Shown one piece after another: positions 15,201-25,661 of a stretch of 64,000 bases of DNA. The notes beneath the pieces are model-generated. The model searched no databases, was not told where the DNA came from, and saw only the letters and a list, made by a program, of their open reading frames with translations. The translations under genes and the position numbers were made by a program. Source of the DNA: Circinella umbellata. Taxonomy: Eukaryota; Mucoromycota; Mucoromycetes; Mucorales; Lichtheimiaceae. Positions within the stretch are counted from its first letter, which is position 1. Every line of letters starts with the position of its first letter. The stretch is from assembly GCA_025093555.1 (NCBI GenBank), contig JAIWNF010000010.1:310001-374000 (forward strand), written 5' to 3'.

Positions 15201-15654
15201 TGGACCTCCAAATACAGTACTTTGTTCCAAAGGATTTTGGGTAAGTTTAATAATATCATTTATTATTATTTTGTTAAACTTATTTATTATATACTTATTT
15301 TTTTTTTAATTATGTAAAATCAAAGATTTATACAAGAACAGGTGGTGTATTAGAAGTTTATCCCGGTGTAAATACAATTATCCGTAAAGGTGATGTGATT
15401 GCAAGAATCAAAAATATTTTTGGCAATGTTGTAGATGAGTATATGGCTCCATGTGGTGGTATTGTAAGTATATACTTTAGAGCATTAATGCTAAATTGAA
15501 GCTATATGATATACTCAACAATTTTAAATAATTATTGTAGGTAATTGGACGTAGTTCAAATCCAGTTGCAATGTCAGGGGATCGAATCCTTCATCTAGGT
15601 GTTATTAAACGAAAAGGTGAAAGTTTAGCAAAAGAGGCAAAAGAGAATTATTAA
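12258..15654 (+). CDS. Fusion of HutD/Ves-like domain with AspA/AstE-type zinc deacylase
   Basis: Twelve exons (12258-12352, 12552-12716, 12789-12905, 13009-13349, 13454-14060, 14146-14211, 14282-14549, 14701-14773, 14872-14963, 15121-15240, 15326-15463, 15541-15654) give one 731-residue frame. Residues 30-240 resemble HutD/Ves cupin-like proteins: the family's W-x-NG-x-G-x-T motif appears as [12 protein letters not shown], followed by [23 protein letters not shown] Ser/Pro/Ala-rich linker with a poly-Ala run (about 243-430) follows. Residues 442-731 are a succinylglutamate desuccinylase/aspartoacylase-type domain with HGNE (452-455), RDLNRQF (500-506), LIDLH (533-537) and catalytic VEIGN (Glu 594), then a lipoyl-like beta-barrel ([18 protein letters not shown]). 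It likely cleaves an N-acyl amino acid. HutD function is unknown in general. The junction between the two domains is a phase-1 intron (13350-13453). Two separate genes remain possible but no stop separates them. Confidence 0.82.
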
Positions 15655-16287
15655 TACGTTAAAGAAAGTAGTTTATAAAAAAAAAATCAAAAGATTATAA
15701 TTTGAATGTAAATAAAGAAGAACGTTGCATTTTATGTAAGAAGTGTGTCATATGTTTTCAAAATAGAGGTATTGTTTTTGGTCATCAGTGAGTTATACAG
15801 TTTGGTATGATATAAAATTACCACCACATGTCTATATGTTTGTATCTTTTTATCTCCCTGTTATATTGTAAAATAACAAAATAAAACGATTGAGTCTTAT
15901 GCACATTATTATGTAGTTAGTATCATCTTTATTTTACTACTATGGTTTATGTTGCCAAGTAAAGATCCACAAATTAAAAAATGGGTAAAATAAAAACCAA
16001 CTGAGCAAATTTATGATTCCGATGTTAAGTATTTGTTTCAAGCAGAAAATTATTGTGACACATGGATGTGGATGACTAATACAACTAGCTTTTGGAAGCA
16101 TTCTATGACTTTCTTTAGAAATTTCTTTGTACATCTTTTAAATTACACTCATGCATATAGAAAGTAGTAGATGTCTTTTTCAACGGAGAAGATTACAGAT
16201 ATTTGAAAAAATATACACTGTCAAGTTCTTTTGATTCTGCATGATTCTCCATCAAGAATCTATAAAGTAGTGAAAATCATGTGTCTT

Positions 16288-16324
<37 letters not shown>

Positions 16325-16538
16325 TCTGTGTATTACGCCGTCTTTTTTATTTATGTTTTGACAGTGTTATGCTACTACGTAATAGCTACTAATATAATGG
16401 CGTAGTTAAAATGTTGACTATTTTTTTTCCATATTTGTAAATGTGAGAGAAGTCAACACAAGTATAAAAGGCGAAAAATTTATCGACCGTTTCTTTTTTT
16501 TTTTTTTTTTTTTCGTGTATCTTGTTCAAGAAAAAAAA
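15655..16538. other. Intergenic region upstream of the first GST
   Basis: About 0.9 kb, AT-rich, with an AT microsatellite at about 16296-16324 and GGCGTA-type motifs at 16332-16340 and 16397-16406 that recur ahead of the second GST. No gene is seen; the minus-strand ORF at 15940-16134 looks like chance. Confidence 0.5.
16397..16406 (+). promoter_or_regulatory. Shared GST promoter motif, copy 1
   Basis: ATGGCGTAGT lies 132 bp before the ATG of the first GST. A nine-of-ten match, ATGGCGTAAT, lies at nearly the same distance before the second GST. A reverse copy with CGGCGTAAT is at 16332-16340. Confidence 0.4.
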
Positions 16539-17686
16539 ATGGCTGAACCACATATAATCTTTTATGATCTTACACTTTTCCATACTTCAGGATTACCTTG
16601 GTCACCTCATACCTGTAAAACACGATTTGCATTAAATTATAAGGTAGCATAGGAAAACAAAAAATTATGACATCTATCAGTTTTAAATTTATTATAAGCA
16701 TATTATTTTTGATCTAATATGATATTGTATCTACATAACTCAAATGTATATTTAGGGTATACCATATAAAACCGTATGGCTTACATTCCCAGAAGTTCAT
16801 AGTGAGATTCCAAAGATAACGTACGTTGATATATATTATTGTAAATTTGATTAAAACTGTAAAAAAAAAATAAGGATAAAGTAATATATTGTTAGCTCAT
16901 GTATACTAATAACATTATTATCCATATGATGATTTAGAAAAAGCGATGCGCCTCCTACAGTCCCAGTAATTGTTGATGTGCTCCATGGCAATAAAGTCGT
17001 CCAAGACTCCTGGGAAATCGCGTGAGTATAAATTATCAAATACTAGTATTGTAAAATGTATAACTTAAACTTATTATTATACTATTAGAAAATATCTTGA
17101 CGAAGCATATCCGGATACTCCAAAGCTTTTCAATAATGACATGGGAGCACAAATGTTCTTATATAACTATTGTTCAAAAAAGCCCTTGTTTCCCATCTTT
17201 AGACTCGTGTTACCTGTTATGCTTGAAAGATCTGGAGACATGAGAGACTGGTTTGTAAAGACTCGTGAAACATTCTTTAAAACTTCTATTGAAAACATTA
17301 TAGGCGATTCAGAAGAACAAAAAAAGTCACTTCCAGAGTTCTTGGAACCTATTGGAGCAATTCTCAAGGAATATCCTTACTTGAATGGAAATCAGAGTAT
17401 GTGTTAGCTTTAATTATTTTTTATTTTTATTTGACAACCATTTATTTTTACCACCTTTGTAGTATTTTATAATGAAGTAAATGATATTAATAAGCCAATT
17501 ATTATATATGTAGTTGCTTGGGTGGATATTGTGTTGGCAGCATATTTTAATTTCTTTTATACATTGCAACCTGATATGTTTGATACTTTGGTACTCAAAG
17601 ATGACAAGGCTGGAAAAGAATTTAGTGAATGGTGGGGTAGAATGGAAAAATATATGAAATTGGAACCTCCCTCACCATCAACTTAA
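16539..17686 (+). CDS. Glutathione S-transferase-like protein 1 (tandem copy)
   Basis: Five exons (16539-16643, 16756-16820, 16938-17021, 17089-17396, 17514-17686) give 244 residues. The N-terminal thioredoxin-like half has WSPHTCKTRFALNYKGIPYK and the cis-proline strand TVPVIVDVLHGNKVVQDSWEIAKYLDEAYP, typical of GSTs. The C-terminal half is helical and ends near WADI/WVDIVLAAY-type helix. The layout resembles fungal etherase-like (LigE/FuA-type) GSTs, where a serine rather than tyrosine is thought to activate glutathione; Ser in the WSP motif is the candidate. Probably cytosolic detoxification of electrophiles. The neighbour at 18138 has the same length and the same intron positions, so the two are a tandem duplication. 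Confidence 0.9.
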
Positions 17687-18137
17687 TAAGCATTTAGTGT
17701 TTTAGTGTTTTGTTTTTCATAAATATATTTTATACGTATTTGTTTATTGAATATATGAAATCGGACATGGATCCATTTTTCTATTTTTTGCTCAACTTTT
17801 GTGTTAATTCTGCTTAATAATATAACCCGGATTTCTTTCCGTCTTTATAGAAACAAAAGAAAAAAGACTACTTTAGAACTATGTATAATAATTACTGTTT
17901 TAAAAAAAAAATGGATAAAGTAAATATAAAGAGAGGTTGATGGTTTTTTATTATTAAGCAATAAACACTTTAATCACATGTGTCGTTTTAATAACAAAGC
18001 AACAAGACGTATTATGGCGTAATCGTTGAGCAGTGTGGGAACTACTAACCATATTAATTTGCTTTGCTCAAAATTCCTTTTTTTTTTTTTTTGCTTCTCT
18101 CTCAATTTTTTTTTTTTTTTTGAATACAACAAATACA
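17687..18137. other. Spacer between the two GST genes
   Basis: About 450 bp, AT-rich. The only distinct element is the shared motif ATGGCGTAAT at 18014-18023. A pyrimidine-rich leader runs up to the next ATG. Confidence 0.55.
18014..18023 (+). promoter_or_regulatory. Shared GST promoter motif, copy 2
   Basis: ATGGCGTAAT lies 114 bp before the second GST ATG and matches the element at 16397-16406 in nine of ten bases. It is likely inherited with the duplication and kept while flanking spacer diverged. Confidence 0.4.
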
Positions 18138-19266
18138 ATGTCTCATGATATTATTCTTTACGATGTCGAGTTAACTACTCCAAATGAAATTTGGTCTCCC
18201 AACACTTGTAAAACTCGGTTTGCTTTAAATTATAAGGTTTGGAAAACTGGAGGAGTTTATTTTATTTCTTCGCTAGAATATAAATATTTAACCCGTTAAT
18301 AATATAATATATAGGGCATTCCATATAAGACTGTTTGGTTAAAATTCCCTGAAATTGGTAAAAAGATTCCCGAAATAACGTAAAGAGTGTTTTATATAAA
18401 GGAAGAGGGGGAGGAAAAGGGAGGCTGAATAAACATACAGTTGTTTTTAATAATGGTATTAATAACTGATAATTGGATCATTTACTATTAGTAAGAATGA
18501 AGCTTGCCATACTGTACCTATTATTATTGATGTTCGTAATGGTAATAAGGTCGTTCATGAGTCATGGAAAATTGCGTAAGTTAGTTATTGTTATTAGGGA
18601 TGGTATACATCATCTTATAGAGATACTAACAAAGAAGATAAATTATTATATTTAATAAAAAAAAAGCAATTATCTTGAAGAAGCCTATCCAGATACACCA
18701 AGTCTTTTCCATGGCAACATTGGTGCCCATTTCTTTATTCATGAATATTGTACAAGACGTCTTTTGCCAAAAATATTTAAGCTTAGTGTTTTAAAGGTTG
18801 CAGAAAAAGCAGGAGAACATCAACAATGGTTCATTCAAACACGTGAAAAAGCATTCAAGACATCACTGGATAAATTTGTAGGGGATCAAAGTATTCATGC
18901 AAAAGCAATTACTGAAAATTTGGTCGCTCCTGGTCGAGTGCTTAAACATTATCCTTATTTGACAGGAACCCAAGGTAATATAATATAATGAACAAAGAGA
19001 AAGGATAGGAGGAGAACCTGTTTTTTTTTAAATTAAGGGAGAAAAAGATAAAAAGAAAAAAGTCTAATTTTTCTTTTTATATGTTAGTTGGTTGGGCTGA
19101 TATTTGCTTAGCATCATATATTACTTTCCTTCGTGTCATGCGTCCTGATCAATTCCAAGCTCTTATTGTTAATGATAAAAAAGCTGGAACAGATTTTGTT
19201 GAATGGTTGAAACGAATGGATAAATATATGCAATTAAATCCTCCAGCACCAGCAGCTCGTATCTAA
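18138..19266 (+). CDS. Glutathione S-transferase-like protein 2 (tandem copy)
   Basis: Five exons (18138-18236, 18315-18379, 18492-18575, 18667-18974, 19088-19266) give 244 residues, equal in length to the copy at 16539 and with introns at matching places and phases. Shared blocks include CKTRFALNYKGIPYKTVW and YLEEAYPDTP. The WSPNTCKTR motif keeps the candidate catalytic serine. The C-terminal domain has diverged more than the thioredoxin-like half, so substrate range may differ. Function as for copy 1: glutathione conjugation or ether cleavage, inferred from the family. The gene ends in a low-complexity PPAPAARI tail. Confidence 0.9.
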
Positions 19267-19920
19267 ACGACGGATTGATGGATTAGGTAGAATAAAATTT
19301 CATATATATTTATATACATATCTACGTATCGGATGGCTGCTGTGTCAACTTTTAATGTTATTTATAATAAATAATTTCCTATACTGTACTATTATATATG
19401 TTAATAATAATAATAATAATAATAATAAAGATTATCTTACGTAAAGAGACAGCTATTACCTAAACTAAACTTCAAATCCATAACAAAAAAAAAATAATTG
19501 CAGGAACTAATAAAATTTTGTTTTGTTCATTTGAGTAATAACACACGTGCACATAGTAAAAAGAAGAACTTGAAATCATATTTTTCGCAAATAAGCTTTT
19601 ATAAAAAAAAAGGATGAAAAAAAAAAAGAGCAATGTTTGGATTGTGTAATAAAGGGATGAAATTTTTTATAGACAAAAAAGGAAAGGAAAAATGGGGAAA
19701 GGGGTTATTGTTCGTGTTGTTGTATTATACATTGTTCAATTTATATCGCAAGCGATGCATAAAAAAGACAATAGTATAACAATAAGGCCAAAAAAAAAAG
19801 CCTTTATACTAATACAAATCAACAACCTAAAGGTATAATCCATTTATACACACACACACACACAAAGTTAAAAAAGAGAAAAGGTCAGGTAATGAGATAA
19901 AGAGAATATTTATAAAGTTA
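19267..19920. other. Convergent 3' region with TAA microsatellite
   Basis: About 650 bp between the second GST and the convergent protoglobin-like gene. It holds a TAA repeat (19402-19429), a CA run at about 19849-19864 and A-rich sequence. No gene is seen. Confidence 0.55.
19402..19429. repeat. TAA microsatellite
   Basis: About nine TAA units in the 3' region of the second GST gene. Confidence 0.8.
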
Positions 19921-20792
19921 TTATCGCCTGTTCTTTATGTTCATGTATACAGTTGTACCACCAACAACAGCTCCTACGACGACAGGAAACATTGGACATG
20001 TGCGTAAAAATTCGGGTATACCACGAACAAAGGCAACTACAGCCGACCTCGGACCATCATCACCATTGATACTATTTGTATCTGTCTTCATTTTGTCCAT
20101 ACTTCTATTACCACCGCTGCTAATAGAATAGTTCTTTATAAAAAAATGATTTTGCATCCAAAAAAGCTTACTGATTGCAGTAATTATTGTTTCTTCAATT
20201 TTTCGATCTGTCAAATTTAATGCCAATATTTTTCGAATAAATGCTACTTCTAGTTGACCCAGTAACGTATTGATATAAATATAATCATTCAAGTCTACCA
20301 TTTGTCGTGTAGCAACCCAATCCAAATAATCGAAAAATCTATATGGATAAATTTTTAATAGTTAGTTTTTTTTTGTTTTGTTATAATTATTGTGCTATTA
20401 TTTTTTGCTATATGATATATAAAAAGTTAGTCTTTTCTTTACCGACTGTCGTAAGGTCCACTCATAATTCGACCAAGGTATCTTCGTAAAGGCTCTTTTC
20501 CAAACTGAAGTTCTGTTGTTATTTCGAAATGTTGTACAATGTTTTCTTGAACAGTGTCAATAATGGAAGGAATATAAGGTCGTAATTTTATTGCTGCATT
20601 TTGAATGGCTTGAGCATCTTTGGTGTCTATATTAAAAAAATATTTCGCAAATAAATGAATAAACTGCTGTTTGTCATGTATCAGATACATGTCAATTTTC
20701 TTATTTGAAAAGAAAAATGAAGCCGTACCGAAATTAATAAGTTCTTTAACAGTGTTGTTGGGTATATTGATTGTTGTGGCGTGAATGGTCAT
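19921..20792 (-). CDS. Protoglobin-like (globin-sensor) protein with C-terminal membrane segment
   Basis: Two exons (20792-20443, 20338-19921) give 255 residues. The helical region at about 30-190 resembles the protoglobin/globin-sensor family in fungi: a YLGRIMSGPYDSRFFDYLDW block formed across the intron, followed by a helix starting VATRQMVDL and a long amphipathic C-terminal helix. These proteins bind haem and sense or bind oxygen and other small ligands. The last 30 residues (FPVVVGAVVGGTTVYMN) form a short hydrophobic segment followed by basic NIKNRR, which looks like a tail anchor. Haem-binding histidine assignment cannot be made securely by eye. The call rests on pattern recognition, and a different all-helical family is possible. 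Confidence 0.65.
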
Positions 20793-23601
20793 GGTTTGTT
20801 TGAGGGATTTTCTTTTTTTTTTGAAAAAAGAGTAAGAAAAAAGAATGAGGGGAGAAGTATTTATAGATAATAATCAAAAGAAAAGAAGAGAGAGAGAGAG
20901 AAAGGGAGGTTGTTATAGTTTTTTTAAGTGAGAAAGAGAAAAAGCAACTTGTCTATTGACTGGTTAACAATGGCTCCATTGGCTAACATCACGTTCCTAT
21001 TTTCTGTATTTGGAAAGAACGCTGTGCATGAAGGTCTTATCTGGTGACCCTGTTAATTGTAAAGTATTTTATTTTTAAAAACGTGCATATTTATAAAGAA
21101 GCAGGAGACCGATCAGTTAACCCTAAATGGTAATCCTAACCGAACAGTTTTTTTTTATAACTTGATGGGGAGAGGGGGCGGATTGATGAAAACTTTATAT
21201 AATATCAATAAACTGATCTTTTGTTAGTGTTAAGTTTTCTAACTTGATAATTTGAGTATCAGCAAGAATAAACTCCATACAATTATAGTAGTTTACATGT
21301 ATGTCTCTTCCATTGTAGAATTATTACTATCCTTCCTTCGCATATTGACGTAGTACAATGATTATGTAACGTTTTTTATACTATTGTTTTAGGTAAACAA
21401 GGAACATTAAGTCTGTAAAAAGTAATAAGGATGATCGTCATCGCGACAAAAGAATGTAAGTAAATCATGTTGTTCACCAGAATAACGGATATCCGTAATA
21501 TAAATTCATGCATGTAACAATGAATAACAACCCACTCTAGTAGTGATTAACATTACCTCCCACTTTAAGAAAAACTCACCAGCACACCAAGCCTAATCAT
21601 TTCTTACTTTGTTAATGCTTTGCCTCATTCTCGAAAGGTACAATATGAATGTATCATTAATATACATTAACCATTTTTTTTTACTCATATACTTATTCAC
21701 TGATATTGTTACAAGAAAGAAAAGAAAAACTGGTTGAATACTGTAGTTTTTCTTTCCAAACATAATCCCTCCACCATTAGTTGTGTTAATTAATATTAAT
21801 TAATAAAAATAATAAAATTCGAACCAAATTGATATTATTAGGTATTTCTAATTCTAAAAATAATTTGATCATCCTTCATATAACAACCATGGAAGAAAGT
21901 ACATTGAATTATTGTTGGTGCTCCAACTCTTTTTTTTAAAAAATGGAAAAGGGTATGCAGATTAATGTGTTAGTCTTTTTTTTTAAAAAAAAGATGGCAA
22001 AAGTATGTATTCTACATCCTGGCATAAATATAATCTGAAAAAGACGAATGCGTAATTGAATGACATATTGAGCCATGTAAACTCCCAATCATTATAAAGA
22101 AAGACTGATCCACCTTTTAACTATATTTCCATATATATATAAAATATATCTTGGCATCAAGTTTATATATTATGAACAACCATCGATATTGCTATGATAT
22201 ACAGTCTATAAGCATAAATAATAAAGATACTATCCATGTAGTAACAAAGTATTATATTAGTTTAGAGTGACAAATCTATCCATATAAATGTCCATATACT
22301 TATCAATTTAAGATTCATTTCAACCAGTGTATATATCATGTATGATATAAACAAGTTTCCTGCAGATCATCGTAGGACACCATTTTTATTTTTTACATTA
22401 GTCATTGGTAAATTCATGCCGATCAGAAATCATCTTTTTTTTTTCTTTTACTATCAAATAGGTGAACACGTTCTAGTATATATATCGAATAAAAATACCT
22501 TTTATTATAATGAATATTACCATTTTTTTTTCTATGAGAGTGTAACAAGTACTAGAAGTAGTGGAACACACGCGCTGTATCATCTTATGTATGTCAAACA
22601 TCTAAAAAAAAGTTTGATCGAACCAAGATTATGGTACGTATAATCACAAAAAGAATATTATTTACATTAAGACCCAAGAACGGAGCAATGGTCTTTTTGA
22701 ATAAGCTACAATAGATAATCTATTTTTCTAAACTCGAGAACCATTCAAGAATGAAAAAAATACGTACGTAGCAGCATGCTAATAAATGAATTATCATCAA
22801 TGCATAATAATAATAATAATAATAATAATAATAGTAGTAGTAGTAGTAGTAGTTGTAATTCCCGCCTCCAATTCTCCCAATGTATAAACAAATTAATGAG
22901 AAACACTACACAATTAATTGATATATATATATAAGATAAAAAATATAAAACTCTGCTTGTTATCGAAAGGGAAGAAGCATTGAGCTAATTTACGTAGTAA
23001 CCACTATTCTCTTTCTTTCAATATATGTATTAATTAAAGTAATAATGACATTCCTTTCTGCAAGTGGGTTTGTGACGTAGAAGAATAGTGTACAGAACGG
23101 GTCAAGCGTCCCGAACTTTTCTTTCTCTGTCACAACTAATTAATTTACGTATCCAAGTATTATGCTCAGTCTACTTCACCTCAGCAATATAAGTCAATCA
23201 CAAAAGCTTAATTATATATGTTTTTATTATGATAAAAGAACGAGTTTTTTTTCGAGGATATAGCGTACACCGATAATGCAAAGTAAAATAAAAATGGTAA
23301 AATACAATATTGTTTTCCTATTACACTTCTCTTAGTTACCTTACTAATCACATTCAATATATGATGGGTCACAATATAAAGTAATAATAAACAGAAGTAT
23401 GTTTATTTGTCAATCCCGTTCATTTTGGTCTCATTTCCTAAAATCCAACCAATCCATCAAAGTGTAACTCGAAAGTGGTATATAATAGAACGTGAGATTG
23501 CATAACCTTATAATCATCGGATAAAATAATAGACACAGAATATATATATATATATATATATTATCACTATTATTTTTACAAGATATATATGCAATTCTTC
23601 T
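20793..23601. other. Gene-poor intergenic region
   Basis: About 2.8 kb between two minus-strand genes. The first 250 bp is the protoglobin promoter and leader. The rest is AT-rich with an AAT/AGT trinucleotide tract (22804-22852) and a TA tract (about 23541-23561). No ORF has coding character; 22338-22643 looks like chance. Confidence 0.5.
22804..22852. repeat. Compound AAT/AGT microsatellite
   Basis: About nine AAT units run directly into about seven AGT units, a compound trinucleotide repeat in a non-coding region. Confidence 0.85.
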
Positions 23602-24507
23602 TCAAGATGATGAATTGTTATCATTATTTAATTCTTGCCATAATTCATTTAGCCACCCAGAAACCTCGTTCGTTTTGGTAGTCAAACGTTTCTTTTCTTT
23701 TTCCGTTCCTTCAAATTTGCGTAATACACGATGAATAAATTTATCCGGATGATAACGTAATTGTTCTTTGCGAACCACTTTCTTATTATCCATCAATGAT
23801 GCCGTTGCTAACACCAAAAATTCCTTTATATTTTGTCGAGAAAATGCTGCTCCAGAAGCAATAGGCCAAGGAATATCATTTTTTGTTATAACTGTAGTTG
23901 TCGTCGCTTCCACATATTTCCATAATTCTTCGTATTTGGATCGACTATCGTGAATCTTTAATTGACGCAAAATAGTCTCTTGTCGTTCTCGTTCTTTTTG
24001 CATACGAGCTTCCTCTTCTCTTGCACGTTCTTGAGCTTCTTTCCGTTCTTTTTCTTTTCTTTTGGCTTCTGCTGCTTTCGCTTCTTCCCATGCAATGGCT
24101 TCAGCATTCTTTTTACGATACATTTGGGATGCAATGTATTCTCGATATTCTTCATCGTTCATGAAATCTATATTCGATCGACTTGTTACACCACCACTTG
24201 AACTTCCTCCATAATCGTCATATTGTGAATAAAATGGATCTTGTCCTTCATCTTCTGCCATGGCTGAAAAAAGTCGTTCACGCCATTCTGCTTCTTCGTC
24301 ATGTTGTGGTGGTACCCAACCAGATTCTTCTTCGTATAACTTTGGTGGATCATAATACTGATACTTTGATTGTCGTCCATGGCCATGTCGATGTCGATGA
24401 TGTCGTGTTGGCGATGATGATCGATCTCGCTTCTTATGTTTCTTCTTTTTTCGTTTGTATTTTTTGTCCTCAGATTCTGGGTGATCCTTATATCGAAGTT
24501 TGGGCAT
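23602..24507 (-). CDS. NFKBIL1-like protein (splicing-associated, RS/basic N-terminus)
   Basis: Single exon, 301 residues. The N-terminus is Lys/Arg/His/Ser-rich (KRKKKKHKKRDRSSSPTR), suited to nuclear localisation. A middle segment (about 120-190) is a charged single helix or coiled coil rich in Glu, Lys, Arg and Ala. The C-terminal domain has IPWP, then LRYHPDKFIHRVL, a J-domain-like HPDKF block that is the hallmark of NF-kappa-B inhibitor-like protein 1 and its plant and fungal relatives. The animal protein has been linked to alternative splicing, and that role is inferred here. No ankyrin repeats are evident. The lack of introns is unlike most neighbours. The start is the only ATG that keeps the basic N-terminus. 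Confidence 0.85.
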   Translation of the reverse strand: MPKLRYKDHPESEDKKYKRKKKKHKKRDRSSSPTRHHRHRHGHGRQSKYQYYDPPKLYEEESGWVPPQHDEEAEWRERLFSAMAEDEGQDPFYSQYDDYGGSSSGGVTSRSNIDFMNDEEYREYIASQMYRKKNAEAIAWEEAKAAEAKRKEKERKEAQERAREEEARMQKERERQETILRQLKIHDSRSKYEELWKYVEATTTTVITKNDIPWPIASGAAFSRQNIKEFLVLATASLMDNKKVVRKEQLRYHPDKFIHRVLRKFEGTEKEKKRLTTKTNEVSGWLNELWQELNNDNNSSS

Positions 24508-24845
24508 AAAGTATGCAAAAAGGAAGAGAGAGAGATTTTGCTGAGATTTATCTTATTTTATTTTTTATAAACCAAACACCAAAAGTGTAAGGTAAAGAGT
24601 CGAATTGATCTTTATATATTAATCTAACGAAACTTATTTTGCATAAGCAAGGCAGGATAGAGAAACATTCTAGCAATCCAAACGTATTTCATTTTATCAT
24701 TAAGTGTGTAATAGTTTAACTTGTTTTAAGAACAATCAATAAGATACTGTAATGCTATTTTCGGTTTATTTTTATCCATACTTGTACACAGGCTCTTTTT
24801 TTATTTGAAAAACAAAAAGTCCATTGCTATTCTTTTTTTTATTAT
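24508..24845. other. Spacer between two minus-strand genes
   Basis: About 340 bp, AT-rich, holding the promoter of the NFKBIL1-like gene and the 3' end of the hydratase gene. No other element is seen. Confidence 0.5.
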
Positions 24846-25661
24846 TTATAACTTTGCTTTATCCTTCAAAAACTGATTCCAGTCAGGTTTTTCTTTGCTA
24901 AGGAATGACATGATACCATAGGCTGCTTCATCTGATTGCATCATTTTCACATAAGCTTCTTCAACACCATTTTGAACACGTTCATGGTAATTCTTGTCAC
25001 CACCACTTCCAACCATATCAATCAGCTTCTTAATATCAGCGCTAGCACCAGGAGCAGAATCAACTAGCATTTCAATATATGATTTGACCTTGGCATCGAG
25101 ATCTTGTGGTGAAACAACGGAAGTCAAGAATGAATCAGCACCTTCAGCTGCAGGCACACGACGACCTGTCAACATATATTCGCGTGTCTTGTGCTTTCCT
25201 AATTCTGGAACGATAAACTGAGAAATAATGGCTGGGATAATACCCCGTTTGACTTCTGTCAAAGCAAAATAAGCATTATCGACTGCGATACGAATATCGG
25301 CTGTAAAAACGAGACCAACACCACCACCCAGTGCAGGACCATTGATACGAGCAATAACAGGTTTAGGGAATGTGTTGAGTAAATTAAATACTTGACGACC
25401 TTTAAAGAATCCACCCTTGACTTGTTCAGGATCCATGCTACCACGATTAGCACTTAAGTCCATACCGGTACAGAAGAATTTTCCTGCACCCGTCAAGACA
25501 AGGACACGAACTTGGGGATCAGCGGCCAATTTGGGTAAAGTATCAAGTAAGATTTCATTCATACTGGCTGTTAAGGCATTTCCTTTACGAGGTCGATTAA
25601 AGGTTAGAGTTGCTACGTGATCAACGACAGATAAAAGTATTTCGGGTTCAGTAGTTGACAT
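24846..25661 (-). CDS. Enoyl-CoA hydratase/isomerase, peroxisomal (PTS1 AKL)
   Basis: Single exon, 271 residues from the ATG at 25661; another in-frame ATG at 25679 would add six residues. The crotonase fold is clear: TLTFNRPRKGNALTASM, the oxyanion-hole segment GKFFCTGMDLS, and INGPALGGGVGLVFTADIRIA, followed by TEVKRGIIPAI with the usual acidic active-site region. The last three residues AKL are a canonical peroxisomal targeting signal, so it likely acts in peroxisomal beta-oxidation or a related acyl-CoA pathway. Codon use is less AT-biased at third positions than in several neighbours, suggesting high expression. A GGGGT...ACCCC inverted repeat lies about 175 bp upstream. The exact substrate cannot be told from sequence. 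Confidence 0.93.
   Translation of the reverse strand: MSTTEPEILLSVVDHVATLTFNRPRKGNALTASMNEILLDTLPKLAADPQVRVLVLTGAGKFFCTGMDLSANRGSMDPEQVKGGFFKGRQVFNLLNTFPKPVIARINGPALGGGVGLVFTADIRIAVDNAYFALTEVKRGIIPAIISQFIVPELGKHKTREYMLTGRRVPAAEGADSFLTSVVSPQDLDAKVKSYIEMLVDSAPGASADIKKLIDMVGSGGDKNYHERVQNGVEEAYVKMMQSDEAAYGIMSFLSKEKPDWNQFLKDKAKL

Noticed and set aside
18707..18720. CCATGGCAAC inside the second GST, resembling half of an X-box
   Set aside because: Only one half-site fits and it lies within coding sequence (HGN), so it is not counted with the three full X-boxes.
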